Shown here in pieces: positions 25,410 to 34,900 of a stretch of 47,443 bases of DNA. The notes beneath the pieces were generated by a model. That model did not search any database. It saw only the letters and a list, made by a program, of their open reading frames with translations, and had not been told where the DNA came from. This DNA is from Bacteroidales bacterium (lineage in GTDB: Bacteria; Bacteroidota; Bacteroidia; Bacteroidales; Muribaculaceae), in contig JAJBUG010000057.1 of the NCBI GenBank assembly GCA_020860515.1, positions 1-47,443 of the forward strand. Reading direction: 5' to 3'. Every line of letters begins with the position of its first letter. The first letter of the stretch is position 1. The position numbers and the translations under genes were made by a program.

Positions 25410-25495
25410 GGCAGAATTTTTGGGGTGACAAAATTTTTTAAGAGGAAATGCTGGATTTTCTACAAAATTTAACATTTAATTAGGATTTATATGTG

Positions 25496-25503
25496 TAACT
25501 TTG
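25496..25503 (+). promoter_or_regulatory. -7 box of the namZ-symporter promoter
   Basis: TAACTTTG followed by CGGAGAA. The leader to the start codon would be about 125 nt and is mostly occupied by a tandem repeat. Confidence 0.6.
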
Positions 25504-25507
25504 CGGA

Positions 25508-25588
25508 GAATCCCTGCAGGGGGCTGACAGAATCCTGTAGGGCTAACAGAATCCCTGCAAGGCTGACAGAATCCCTGCGGGGCTGACA
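25508..25588 (+). repeat. Four tandem about-20-nt units in the namZ 5' leader
   Basis: Four imperfect units of GAATCCCTGCAGGGCTGACA type, 19 to 22 nt long, occupy nearly all of the leader between the -7 box and the gene. Each unit holds a small self-complementary core such as CCCTGCAGGG. Unit differences (for example AATCCTGTAGGGCTAACA in unit 2) show some age. Direct contiguity with no spacers excludes a CRISPR array. Confidence 0.8.
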
Positions 25589-25636
25589 GAAACACAAAAA
25601 CTGCAAAGACACCAAAATATTTTACTTTTCTCTGCC

Positions 25637-26890
25637 GTGAAATATAACAGTTTGATGATATTATTGCTGAGCATAACGCTCAGCGGGGTTATAGGATGCA
25701 AAGCAAAAGTGCCTTATGGCTCGGAGAACTCAGAGTGCTCGGAGTACTCGGAGTACTCGGAGAACTCTGAGTACTCTGATGACCAAGAGGTCATGCTGCG
25801 CTTAGGCACTGACCGCACTGAACTACACCTTGACTCCCTAAAAGACAAGCGAATTGGCCTTTTCACTAACCATACTGGGTTGATGAGCAATGGCACTCTG
25901 ACTGCCGACATGCTTCTCGATAAAAATATCAATCTCAAAGCCATCTTCTCGCCCGAACATGGCTTTACAGGGACAGCCGACGCAGGCGAAGCTGTAGGGA
26001 GCAGCCAATACAGGAATGTGCCAGTAGTCTCGCTTTACGGAAAAGGACACGCCCAGGCTATGAGCCAAGCCATGAAGGATTTGGATGCAATTGTAGTTGA
26101 CATTCAAGATGTAGGCCTCAGATACTATACCTATTATTGCACTATGCTCGAACTGATGGACGAGGCTGCTGCCACTGACAAGAAATTCATTGTGCTGGAT
26201 CGACCTAATCCCAACGGAATGTATGTTGATGGTCCAATCCTCGACATGAAGCTCAAAAGCGGCGTTGGCAAGCTGCCCATCCCCATAGTCCATGGAATGA
26301 CCCTTGGGGAATTAGCACAGATGATCAACGGCGAAGGTTGGCTAAAGAACAAAGCCAAGGCCGATCTATTGGTTGTGCCATGCGAGGGTTACACCCACCA
26401 GACTCGCTATCAGTTGCCAGTGCCACCCTCCCCCAACCTTGCCACGATGAAGGCTGTCTATCTCTACCCCTCGCTCTGTTATTTCGAGGGCACAAAGGTT
26501 AGTCTGGGCCGAGGCACCGATAAGCCCTTCCTTATCTACGGCCATCCTGCTATGCGCGATGGCAAGCATACATATGAATTTACACCTGAAAGTCGCCCAG
26601 GAGCAAAGAATCCGCCACTGAAGGGCCAGCATTGCTATGGCATTGACCTAAGCACCATCAATGACGAGGAAATCATAACAAAGGGAATCAACCTGGATTA
26701 CCTGATTGATGCCTACCGCGCAACAGGAGGCGACGATTTCTTCACCAATTTCTTCGAACTGCTGATTGGCCGCAGCGACATCCGACCAATGATTGAGGCT
26801 GGCAATACCAGCGAAGAAATTCATGCCACCTGGGCCCACGATGTGGAAAAATTCAAACAACAGAGAAGCAAATACCTAATTTACCCCTAA
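25637..26890 (+). CDS. namZ: NamZ-like exo-beta-N-acetylmuramidase (DUF1343) lipoprotein
   Basis: A 417-residue DUF1343 protein. The family founder NamZ (GH171) of Bacillus subtilis removes terminal N-acetylmuramic acid from peptidoglycan fragments. Family blocks are IGLFTNHTGL, FSPEHGFTG, VPVVSLYGK, VVDIQDVGLRYYTYYCTM, LDRPNPNGMYVDGP and FEGTKVSLGRGTDKPF. The signal peptide ends in a lipobox GVIGC, so the protein is membrane anchored in the periplasm or outer membrane. After the Cys a short Ser-Glu-Tyr/Asn repeat (about residues 29-47), encoded by 9-nt tandem DNA repeats, forms a linker. The start is GTG at 25637, with ATG at codon 7 (25655) as alternative. Its stop overlaps the start of the symporter gene. 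Confidence 0.88.
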   Translation: MKYNSLMILLLSITLSGVIGCKAKVPYGSENSECSEYSEYSENSEYSDDQEVMLRLGTDRTELHLDSLKDKRIGLFTNHTGLMSNGTLTADMLLDKNINLKAIFSPEHGFTGTADAGEAVGSSQYRNVPVVSLYGKGHAQAMSQAMKDLDAIVVDIQDVGLRYYTYYCTMLELMDEAAATDKKFIVLDRPNPNGMYVDGPILDMKLKSGVGKLPIPIVHGMTLGELAQMINGEGWLKNKAKADLLVVPCEGYTHQTRYQLPVPPSPNLATMKAVYLYPSLCYFEGTKVSLGRGTDKPFLIYGHPAMRDGKHTYEFTPESRPGAKNPPLKGQHCYGIDLSTINDEEIITKGINLDYLIDAYRATGGDDFFTNFFELLIGRSDIRPMIEAGNTSEEIHATWAHDVEKFKQQRSKYLIYP

Positions 26891-28383
26891 TGATGTCAAC
26901 ACCGATAATAGTAATCATTACCATAGCCGCTTACTTCGCCCTGCTTTTTGTGATTTCATGGATAGCGAGCCGAGGCAGCGACAACTCAACTTTTTTCACT
27001 GGCAACCGCAAGGTCCCCTGGCCGCTCGTGGCACTTGCCACTATGGGTGCAGCCATCTCGGGGGTAACCTTCATATCTGTGCCTGGCATGGTGGCCCACA
27101 AGGGTTACAGCTATCTGCAAATGATGCTTGGGTTTATGGTAGGATATGTGCTGATAGCCTATGTGTTAGTGCCACTTTTTTACAAGCGCAACCTCATATC
27201 CATCTATGGCTACATCGAGGAGCGATTCGGAACCGTAAGCTACAAGACGAGTGCCTGGATATTTTTTATCAGCAAGATGCTCGGCGCAGCGGTGCGTTTC
27301 TTCGTGGTGTGCGCAGTGCTGCAGCTCTTAGTTTTCGGTCCGCTCCACATCCCATTTGAATTCAATGTAATAGTCACGATCGCCCTTATCTGGCTCTATA
27401 CGATGCAAGGAGGGGTAAAGACAGTGCTCTGGACTGATTCGCTCAAGAGTTTCTGCCTGGTGGCGTCAGTAATACTCTGCATCTTTTTTGTGTCGCAAAA
27501 TTTGGGCTTCGGCGTAAAGGATACCATCAGTGCCATCTCCAGCCACGAAACGAGCCGAATTTTCTTCTTCGACAATCCATCCTCGAGCCTCTATTTCTGG
27601 AAGCAATTCATCGCAGGCGTGTTTTTAGCATTGGCAATGACTGGCCTTGACCAAGACATGATGCAGCGCAACCTCGCCTGCGAAAATGCCAAGAAGAGCC
27701 AAAAGAATATGATTGTGGCATCAGTCACTCAATTCATTGTCATAAGCTTGTTCTTGGCCTTGGGTACACTGCTTATGCTCTTCCTTGAGCGCAATCAGAT
27801 AGCATTGCCTGAAAAGACGGATGATATCTTTGGCATGGTAGCCAACCACGAGTCGATACCCACAGTGGTGCTTGTGCTTTTCATCTTGGGCTTGGTATCG
27901 GCAGCATATTCGGCAGCGGGGTCGGCACTGACATCGCTCACCACATCGTTCACGGTAGATGTCCTTGGGGCTCATAAGACTGCCGACGAAGCGCGGCTCA
28001 CACGCATACGCAAGTCGGTGCATTTGGCCATGACCGTTGTGATGGGCGTGGTAATCATTATATTTTATTATATCAGCAGCCAAGATGCAATCTCTGCGGT
28101 ATATACCTTGGCTTCTTACACTTATGGGCCGATACTTGGGCTCTTTGCTTTTGGAATGTTGTGCAAAAAGCCCGTGCGTGACCGCTGGGTGCCAACGATA
28201 TGCATTGCAGCTCCAATCTTGTCATGGCTGCTGCAGTGGACACTCCATCAACTCTACGGATATGAGACGGGCTTCGAGCTCCTGCTGATGAACGCCGCCT
28301 TCACCCTCCTCGGCCTAACCTTGATTTCGACAGAAACACAGTTATGTGCCTGCGGCGCTGACAAAAACACAAAAACTACATGA
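26890..28383 (+). CDS. Sodium:solute symporter (SSS family)
   Basis: A 497-residue inner-membrane protein with 13 or so hydrophobic segments and the SSS-family pattern (FFTGNRKVPWPLVALATMGA, ISIYGYIEERFG, MTGLDQDMMQRNLAC). It imports a small solute with sodium. It overlaps namZ by one base (TAATG), so the pair is translationally coupled; the likely cargo is N-acetylmuramic acid or a muropeptide-derived sugar released by NamZ, as in other Bacteroidales where a symporter-type transporter serves MurNAc uptake. MurQ or MurK homologues are not in the window. The cargo is inference. Confidence 0.88.
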   Translation: MMSTPIIVIITIAAYFALLFVISWIASRGSDNSTFFTGNRKVPWPLVALATMGAAISGVTFISVPGMVAHKGYSYLQMMLGFMVGYVLIAYVLVPLFYKRNLISIYGYIEERFGTVSYKTSAWIFFISKMLGAAVRFFVVCAVLQLLVFGPLHIPFEFNVIVTIALIWLYTMQGGVKTVLWTDSLKSFCLVASVILCIFFVSQNLGFGVKDTISAISSHETSRIFFFDNPSSSLYFWKQFIAGVFLALAMTGLDQDMMQRNLACENAKKSQKNMIVASVTQFIVISLFLALGTLLMLFLERNQIALPEKTDDIFGMVANHESIPTVVLVLFILGLVSAAYSAAGSALTSLTTSFTVDVLGAHKTADEARLTRIRKSVHLAMTVVMGVVIIIFYYISSQDAISAVYTLASYTYGPILGLFAFGMLCKKPVRDRWVPTICIAAPILSWLLQWTLHQLYGYETGFELLLMNAAFTLLGLTLISTETQLCACGADKNTKTT

Positions 28384-28384
28384 T

Positions 28385-29278
28385 ATGGCGAGAGATAATT
28401 TGAGCAAGTATATTTGGCTGTTGGATACGGTGAGAAGGCATGGGCGCATTACGCTCCGCGAAATCAACAAGCTATGGCAAAAGTCGGACCTCAGCAACGG
28501 TGATCCGCTGCCACGCCGATCGTTTTTCAACTACAAGCAGGCCATCCAGGACATTTTCAATATCAACCTCGAGTGCGACCCCAAGACCTATGAATACTAT
28601 ATCGACGGCATCGATGAGCACTCGGCATCCAATGTAGATTGGATGCTCAACTCGGCTGCCACCAACAGCATCATATCCTCGGCTACCGACATCAGCCACC
28701 GCATCTTCCTGGAGGATGTGCCGTCGGCTCGCGAGCACTTAGCCATCGTGACCCAGGCCATTCGAGGCAACAATACACTACGGTTCGACTACCACAGCTA
28801 TTACCGCAGCCTCCCCAACCGAGGAGTGGAAATAGAGCCCTATTTCGTGAAGATTTTCAAGCAGATATGGTATGTAGTAGGCCGCAATATCAAAGAGGAC
28901 AAGATCAAGACCTACGCTCTCGACCGCATGACCGATGTGACACAGACCAGCGAGACATTTGAAATGCCTGAGGATTTCGACCCAGCAGAATATTTCCGCT
29001 ATGCCTTCGGCATCGTGGTTGACAAGGGTGAGCCCAAGGATATAAAGCTGCGAGTAGACTCCACCACAGCCAAATATCTTCGCGCCTTGCCCTTGCACCA
29101 CTCGCAAAGGGAGATGGTGCATGATGATTTTTCGATCTTTACTTACAAGATGCTCGTCACCAACGACCTGGTGGCCGAGCTGCTGAGCCGAGGCGCGCAA
29201 ATCACGGTGCTGGAGCCTCGCGAACTCCGCATCCGCCTCCAATCCGAACTCAAAAAAGCCCTCGACAACTACCAATAA
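28385..29278 (+). CDS. WYL-domain transcriptional regulator
   Basis: A 298-residue regulator. The N-terminal 70 residues are helical with a winged-helix look (YIWLLDTVRRHGRITLREIN, RRSFFNYKQAIQDIF). The WYL domain covers about residues 125-200 with LRFDYHSYYRS, then IEPYFVKIFKQIWYVVGRN and TYALDRMTDV. The C-terminal extension (WCX type) follows. WYL domains bind nucleic acid or small ligands. I use ATG 28385, directly after the symporter stop, though the same frame continues upstream into the symporter. It may regulate the namZ-symporter unit. Confidence 0.85.
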   Translation: MARDNLSKYIWLLDTVRRHGRITLREINKLWQKSDLSNGDPLPRRSFFNYKQAIQDIFNINLECDPKTYEYYIDGIDEHSASNVDWMLNSAATNSIISSATDISHRIFLEDVPSAREHLAIVTQAIRGNNTLRFDYHSYYRSLPNRGVEIEPYFVKIFKQIWYVVGRNIKEDKIKTYALDRMTDVTQTSETFEMPEDFDPAEYFRYAFGIVVDKGEPKDIKLRVDSTTAKYLRALPLHHSQREMVHDDFSIFTYKMLVTNDLVAELLSRGAQITVLEPRELRIRLQSELKKALDNYQ

Positions 29279-29286
29279 GGTTTTAT

Positions 29287-29318
29287 TTTGTTATAGTGGA
29301 GTAAAATTATTACTTTTG
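29287..29318 (+). promoter_or_regulatory. Promoter of pncA-pncB
   Basis: TTTG (29287-29290) and TACTTTTG (29311-29318) with a 20-nt spacer. The 7-nt tandem repeat follows at once, inside the transcript leader. Confidence 0.65.
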
Positions 29319-29327
29319 CAGTAATTC

Positions 29328-29369
29328 TTAACACTTAACACTTAACACTTAACACTTAATACTTAACAC
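29328..29369 (+). repeat. Six tandem TTAACAC heptamers in the pncA leader
   Basis: Units at 29328, 29335, 29342, 29349, 29356 and 29363; unit 5 is TTAATAC and the other five are identical. The array begins 9 nt after the -7 box and ends 11 nt before the pncA ATG, so it makes up most of the leader. Confidence 0.85.
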
Positions 29370-29380
29370 CAACCGAGAAT

Positions 29381-29896
29381 ATGGCAAAGATGCTGATTGT
29401 GGTGGATCCACAGATTGATTTTATAAGTGGCAGCCTGCCAGTGCCAGGGGCACAGGCAGCAATGAATGCTTTGACAGAATACTTATTAGAGAATGGTCAT
29501 GATTACGCTTGCAAGGTGGTGACATGCGATTGGCACCCCCACAACCATTGCTCATTCACCGAAAATGGAGGCCAATGGCCTCGGCATTGCGAACAGCATA
29601 CCGAGGGCGCAGCCATTTACGCCCCAATCGTTGACGCACTCTATGCCTCGGATGGACCCGTGGAAATACTGACCAAGGGCGACGACAGTGCCAAAGAAGA
29701 ATATTCAGTATTCCAAAATCCAGCCTCGGCCAAGAAAATCGAGGAATTGGCCCAGCGGTGGCATGTGACCGAAATAGACATCTGCGGCTTGGCTGGTGAC
29801 GTGTGCGTGGCCAATACCTACGAGGATTCTTGCCGCGTCTTCCCACAAGATACCATAAAAGTCCTCGACAAATTCTCTCCCAAACTTAGTGCCTAA
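29381..29896 (+). CDS. pncA: Nicotinamidase
   Basis: A 171-residue isochorismatase-fold amidase. The catalytic triad is Asp9 (VVDPQIDF), Lys99 (LTKGDD) and Cys142 (GLAGDVCVANT). The metal site is Asp50, His52 and His56 in CDWHPHNH, a pattern specific for nicotinamidases. It turns nicotinamide into nicotinate and ammonia. It is shorter than E. coli PncA (about 210) but has all active-site residues. pncB follows 65 nt downstream, giving two consecutive steps of NAD salvage in one transcript. Confidence 0.92.
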   Translation: MAKMLIVVDPQIDFISGSLPVPGAQAAMNALTEYLLENGHDYACKVVTCDWHPHNHCSFTENGGQWPRHCEQHTEGAAIYAPIVDALYASDGPVEILTKGDDSAKEEYSVFQNPASAKKIEELAQRWHVTEIDICGLAGDVCVANTYEDSCRVFPQDTIKVLDKFSPKLSA

Positions 29897-29898
29897 AC

Positions 29899-29921
29899 CA
29901 TTTGTAATTTGTAATTTGTAA
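29899..29921 (+). repeat. TTTGTAA heptamer repeats between pncA and pncB
   Basis: About three 7-nt TTTGTAA units, followed by a degenerate TATTTCGT/TATTTTGT stretch. The heptamer is the complement of the ATTACAA unit in the aromatic operon. Confidence 0.55.
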
Positions 29922-29961
29922 TTTATTTGTATTTCGTGCCTCGTATTTTGTATTTCCCCAA

Positions 29962-31164
29962 ATGGATCCGATAATCAAGCATTTTACTGACGACGACCTC
30001 TACAAATTCACTATGTGCTGCGCCGTCATCGACAACTTTCCTCGCGCACAGGTAAAATATCAATTCACTGACCGCAACAACCTTGTTTACCCCGCAGGCT
30101 TCGCCCATGCCCTGCAAGAGCAAATCGAAGCCTTACAAGACTTGCGCATCACCCCCGAGGAAATCGACTTTATGCGCAAGCGCTGCACCTATCTGCCATC
30201 ATGGTTTGGCACTTACCTCCAAGGCTTCCGCTACGACAGTCGCTGGGCTCATGTTGAGCAGGACGCATCGGGCCACCTACATATCGGCTTCGAGGGAGCT
30301 TGGGGTGATACCATACTTCTCGAAGTAAAGGTATTAGCCACTATCTCGGAACTCTATTACCGCATGACGGGCCAAGCCAACACCATCGATTACGAAGATT
30401 TCTATCGCCGCAGCTACGCCAAGGGCGAGCGATTGCTCGAAGCCGGATGCAAATTCTGCGATATGGGCACAAGGCGACGAGCTTCGTTTCATGCCGAGGA
30501 TGTGCTGGTTCAGGCCATGAAGGATTGTAACGAAAGCAGCGAGTGGCCAGGAGCCTTCACTGGCACCAGCAATGTATATCTGGCTATGAAGCATGGCTTG
30601 AAGCCCATCGGCACTATGGCCCATGAATTTGTGGCAGCGATCGGTGGCATGTACGGCCCCCAGATGGCCAATCACATAGCCATGGAGCAGTGGCGTCATA
30701 CCTATCGCGGAGCCCTGGGCACATTCCTCTACGACACCTACGGCTGGGAAATTTTCAGCCTCAACTTCTCCGAGGACTTTGCCAACCAGTTCAAGGGCCT
30801 GCGCGTAGATAGCGGCGACAACCACGAGCAACTGATGAAGATTGTTGACAAATATCGCAGCCTCGGTGTTGACCCGCGTACAAAGCAAGTGATATTCAGC
30901 AACGGCCTCAGCACCGACGACGCCCTTGAGATCCAAAGCTATGCGCCCCAGTATTGCCAGCCATCATTTGGCATCGGTACCCACTTCACCAACGACTTCC
31001 CAGGCCTGCGGCCAATGAATATAGTGATCAAGCTGATCGCAGCCAAAATTACGGAAAGTTGGACATTCTACAACGAAACCTGCAAAATCAGTGAGGATGC
31101 CGGCAAGCACACGGGCAACTCCGCCGTGGTGCGCCGCTTTATGGAGGCCTTGCACATGAAATAG
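29962..31164 (+). CDS. pncB: Nicotinate phosphoribosyltransferase
   Basis: A 400-residue enzyme joining nicotinate to phosphoribosyl pyrophosphate (nicotinate mononucleotide formation) with ATP. The family blocks are DLYKFTMCCAV near the N-terminus, EFVAAIGGMYG around the autophosphorylated His region (TMAHEF), LRVDSGDNHEQL and FGIGTHFTNDF near the C-terminus. Length equals E. coli PncB. It acts after the PncA product is made, feeding NAD synthesis in the cytoplasm. Confidence 0.95.
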   Translation: MDPIIKHFTDDDLYKFTMCCAVIDNFPRAQVKYQFTDRNNLVYPAGFAHALQEQIEALQDLRITPEEIDFMRKRCTYLPSWFGTYLQGFRYDSRWAHVEQDASGHLHIGFEGAWGDTILLEVKVLATISELYYRMTGQANTIDYEDFYRRSYAKGERLLEAGCKFCDMGTRRRASFHAEDVLVQAMKDCNESSEWPGAFTGTSNVYLAMKHGLKPIGTMAHEFVAAIGGMYGPQMANHIAMEQWRHTYRGALGTFLYDTYGWEIFSLNFSEDFANQFKGLRVDSGDNHEQLMKIVDKYRSLGVDPRTKQVIFSNGLSTDDALEIQSYAPQYCQPSFGIGTHFTNDFPGLRPMNIVIKLIAAKITESWTFYNETCKISEDAGKHTGNSAVVRRFMEALHMK

Positions 31165-31203
31165 GCCAAATTGTTAAATACGCAAATAATTTTACCTAAA
31201 ACA

Positions 31204-31233
31204 CTTGTATATTAGGAATTTTTTGTAACTTTG
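31204..31233 (+). promoter_or_regulatory. Promoter of the tubulin-like locus
   Basis: CTTG (31204-31207) and TAACTTTG (31226-31233), spacer 18 nt. It is the only good promoter seen before 42 kb, so the nine following genes probably form one transcript. Confidence 0.6.
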
Positions 31234-31278
31234 CGTATAAATGCTGTTCTTTCGTCGAGAATAGCGGCTTCTTTCGTT

Positions 31279-31888
31279 ATGATAGCCACTTTGCTAAAAT
31301 ACTCAATCGGCAGTCTCTGCTGGGGCTTACTGTTGGCCTCGGCCTTGACCGCATTGGTAGTGTTGGCAGTCAGGGCAGCCAATAAGGGCGGAGCATTTAC
31401 CCCCCCCCTATAAGTGGCTGATAATCATAGCCTTATATCTAATCCTAATTTTCAATTGCACACTTATCAGCGGAGCCTTTGCCATCAAGGGCACCGTGGA
31501 GGATGCTGAAGCCTTCTTGGTGGAATATGTTGAATCCACCGTGACCTCGGCCCAGGATGCCATGTCGAGCCAAGAGGCTCAGGCACTTGTAGATGAAGTC
31601 ACTGGCCACTATCCTGTGCTGCAAAGATTTACCGATGGTCTCAATCTCAATGGAGCCACCGCAATACAGGTGCCTCGCCTAATTTGCCAAAATTTCAGAG
31701 ATTCCCTGAATAGCTATATTCTGCAGAAAAGCCTATGGAGTATCGGCTTCATAGTAGCTGCTCTGCTGCTTCTGATATTGATTCCAGAAAAGAAAACTGC
31801 TAACCATTCGAGGCGCGCCCTGCCTGTGCGCCCCGCCCAAGCGCGCAGAGCTGGCACCCGCACGGCTCCGCGCCGCACGTCGTTTTAA
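31279..31888 (+). CDS. Small membrane protein, frame broken at a C9 tract (phase-variable?)
   Basis: Two frames form one gene. From ATG 31279 the first frame encodes a membrane segment (SLCWGLLLASALTALVVLAV) and stops at TAA 31411, just after a run of nine C at 31400-31408. With eight C, the frame would read ...AFTPPYKWLIIIALYLILIF and continue unbroken to 31888. It then holds a second membrane segment, a soluble part of about 100 residues (from GTVEDAEAFLVEYVESTVTS), a third segment (SIGFIVAALLLLILI) and a basic Arg/Pro-rich end. No homologue is recognised. It opens the tubulin-like locus, 23 nt before the tubulin-like gene. It may be a contingency gene caught OFF, a fixed frameshift or a base-count error. 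Confidence 0.7.
31400..31408 (+). repeat. Homopolymeric C9 tract inside a coding region
   Basis: Nine consecutive C. The flanking frames join only if the count is 8 (or 11). Such tracts are classical slipped-strand phase-variation sites and also frequent sequencing errors. Confidence 0.9.
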
Positions 31889-31911
31889 TTAAATAATACC
31901 ACGAATTATAT

Positions 31912-34900
31912 ATGGAGAATACCATTTTTGTAGGATTGGGAGGCACAGGAGGCAAGATCCTGCGTGCCATTAAGATGAGGATGTTCGAGGAGTATCCCAC
32001 GGCTGAGCAGCGCCGACGGTTGCCAGTGTCGTTCCTCTACGTCGACTCTACCGATGAAATGATGCCTAAAGAAGGCAAGCCCCACCCCGACTTCAAGGTA
32101 ATGGGCCAGGACGCATCATTCACAGCCAATGAATTTTTCAATATCAAGAGCGTAGATGTAACCTACATTCTTGACCATATCGACAATTATCCCTCGCTTC
32201 GCGGAATTGTAGGGAATGTGGAGGATGTGCGCAATGCCATCGGCGCCTTAGGAGCCGCCGCTGGCCAAAAGCGCCGTGCTGGTCGCCTGCTGTTTGCCGT
32301 GAATGCCAAGGGCTATGTCAATGCCTTGCAAGCCGCCTACTCTAAGTGCGCAACTATCAGTGGCGAGCAGGGATCCAACAACATATTCATCTTTGCTGGT
32401 TTGTCGGGTGGCACTGGTTCTGGCTCGATTGTGGATGCCATTGTGCAGGCTCGCAAGACTTTTCCCGATGCAGTGATTATGGTATATGCCATGATTCCCG
32501 AAATGAATCTACCCAAACCCAATATGAACGGCGAAGGCCGCTATTACCCAAATGGATATGCGGCCTTGAAAGAACTCAATGCCCTGCAGATGGGCATTTG
32601 GGAGCCACAGGACGTGACTGGCACTGGAAAAGCAAAGCTCTACAAAGACCGCTATTACGGCGTGGCACAGGGTATCTCCCTATACTCAAATGTCAACGAG
32701 CACGGCCTTAGCGTGGATTCATTGAAGGAACTACCAAAACTGATTGCAGACGTGGTGTTCCACCGCGTATTCCACACCGACGTGCAGACCGATGCCGGAC
32801 AGGAGCTCGAGCGCGCCTTCAGCTTTGAGAACTGCCTTGGCTCTGCCATGGAATATGACGAGACTGCTCCTGAGGACAGCTTCATGCAGCACCGCATCCG
32901 CACAAAGAAGATAAACGTGCCTGGCATCAAGCGCATCATGTACCCTGAGCTGCGAATACTCAAGCATATCACCTACACCACGGGCGAAAAGCTGTTGCGA
33001 CAGTTCAAATACAACAACTGGCGTGATGACCTGGGATTTATCGACGAAGAGCTCAACAAAGATTACCGCGCAGCATATCTCAACCAAAACGTGCTGTCAG
33101 GGTGGATGCTCGATGAGCCGCATCTGATACTCGAACGCAAAATCCTCAACTCCGACCCAGATTTCGTAACTTTTGCGGAATACTGGAAGGAACAAATCCA
33201 ATATTGGTCAGAAACCGCCAACGAAGCTGATTGCCCACTCATCGAACTCGACCGCCTGATTGGCGAGATATTCAATATGCGTTTCCAAGAGCAGGAAGTC
33301 GGCGTGGAAGGCTTCTACCGTGGCAAGACTAAGGCTATCCCCGATATGGCTCGCGAGATCCGCCGTACCATCGAGCGTGACCTATTCGATCGTTGGCGCC
33401 AAGGCGATGTGTCGATTGTGGAGCTGATCAAGGTGTCGAAGCTCATTGCTGAGCGCGTGGGTGAAATTCGCAAGAAAATAGAAGAAGCCATCGTCAACGA
33501 AGAGCAAGCTTACAAGGACTTCCAGAAGAAATGCGAAGAAAACATTGTGGAATGGAAGAATGTGGGTGTGTTCAACAAGTTTGTGATGGGCAAGAAAAAG
33601 GCCATCTATGCTGAGCATCAGACCGACCTTCAATACCTCTACGAATCGAAGACCCGCAAGGTAGCTCTGCAATTTGCCAAGGCTCTCGCAGCCCGCATTG
33701 AGAATGAAATTGAGCAGATGAATGTCGGCATCTCAGAGTTTGGTCAGGATGTCACGGATGCTATTGAAGCAATAGAGAACCTGATCAATGCCCAGCGCAA
33801 AGTCAACAAGGGACTTGAGGACATGCGCGGAGCCATCATCGAGGTGTGCGAGGACGAGGCTATGGTAGTGTTCGAGAAATCGCTCAACACCGACCGACAA
33901 GAGATGGCAATCATGGCCAAGCAGATGCGCGAGGCCATCCTGCCCGAGGGCGACTTCAAGTCGTTCGGCTCTTTGGCCGACCAGCTTAACATTGATAATT
34001 TCATCGACGCTTTCGACTTGCAGCTGTCAGAAATCGTGCAAATCAAGCACGACGAGCGAGTGGCCAAGGAACAGCGCATCTTAGGCCTCAACATCCTGGC
34101 CCAGTTGATGCAGCAGATCACCGATGATTCGCAAATCAAGCAGTTCGCCCACAAGATTATCCATCAGAGCGGCACCTTGCTGAAGCTGGCCGACGACGAG
34201 CTGGGACTTCCCATCCGCAACAACATGAAGAAAACTGTGATGAACAACAAGACCATATTCATCGCAATTCCTCCAGCCGAGAACGAAGCCCAACAGAAGT
34301 TTGTTGACAAGCTCGAAACTGCCCTCAAAGAGTCGATTCCGCAGGATGGCGTGGTCACAAACATTGTATTTGAAAAGACCACGGCTCGCCGCGACGAAAT
34401 CACAATCCTAACCATCAACTATTGCTTGCCAATGCGAGCCATCGAATGGCTGAAAACCTACCGCGAGCGTTACGAGGAATTCTTGAAGCCCTACGGCAAG
34501 GTTGACCGCGCCAATGCCATCCTGCTGCATGGCGAGGCACTTGGCGAATATGCCCCCGACCTCTATGCCAAGAGCTCCAAAGAAATAGAGAAGATTCTGC
34601 AAGACCGCGAGAAAGAAAAGGCAAAAACCGAAGAGCCGAAGACTGTCACTACCCCAGCTCCAGGAGGATCAAGCGATTCTCCTCTGCCCAAGGTAGAGAT
34701 GTACGTGAATATCGGCGGTCAGCCAGCTGGCCCGTTCGACATGGAGAAACTCAAGGGCCTGGTAGAAGATGGTACCCTTACGAAGCAAACATTCGTATGG
34801 TGCGACGGCATGCCGCAGTGGGCATTTGCTGGCGATGTTGACACACTCAAGGTACTGTTCATGCCCAAGATGCCGCCGATGCCTAAGATGCCTCCTATGC

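Noticed and set aside
25508..25588. Possible CRISPR array
   Set aside because: Units are contiguous without spacers and no cas genes are present.
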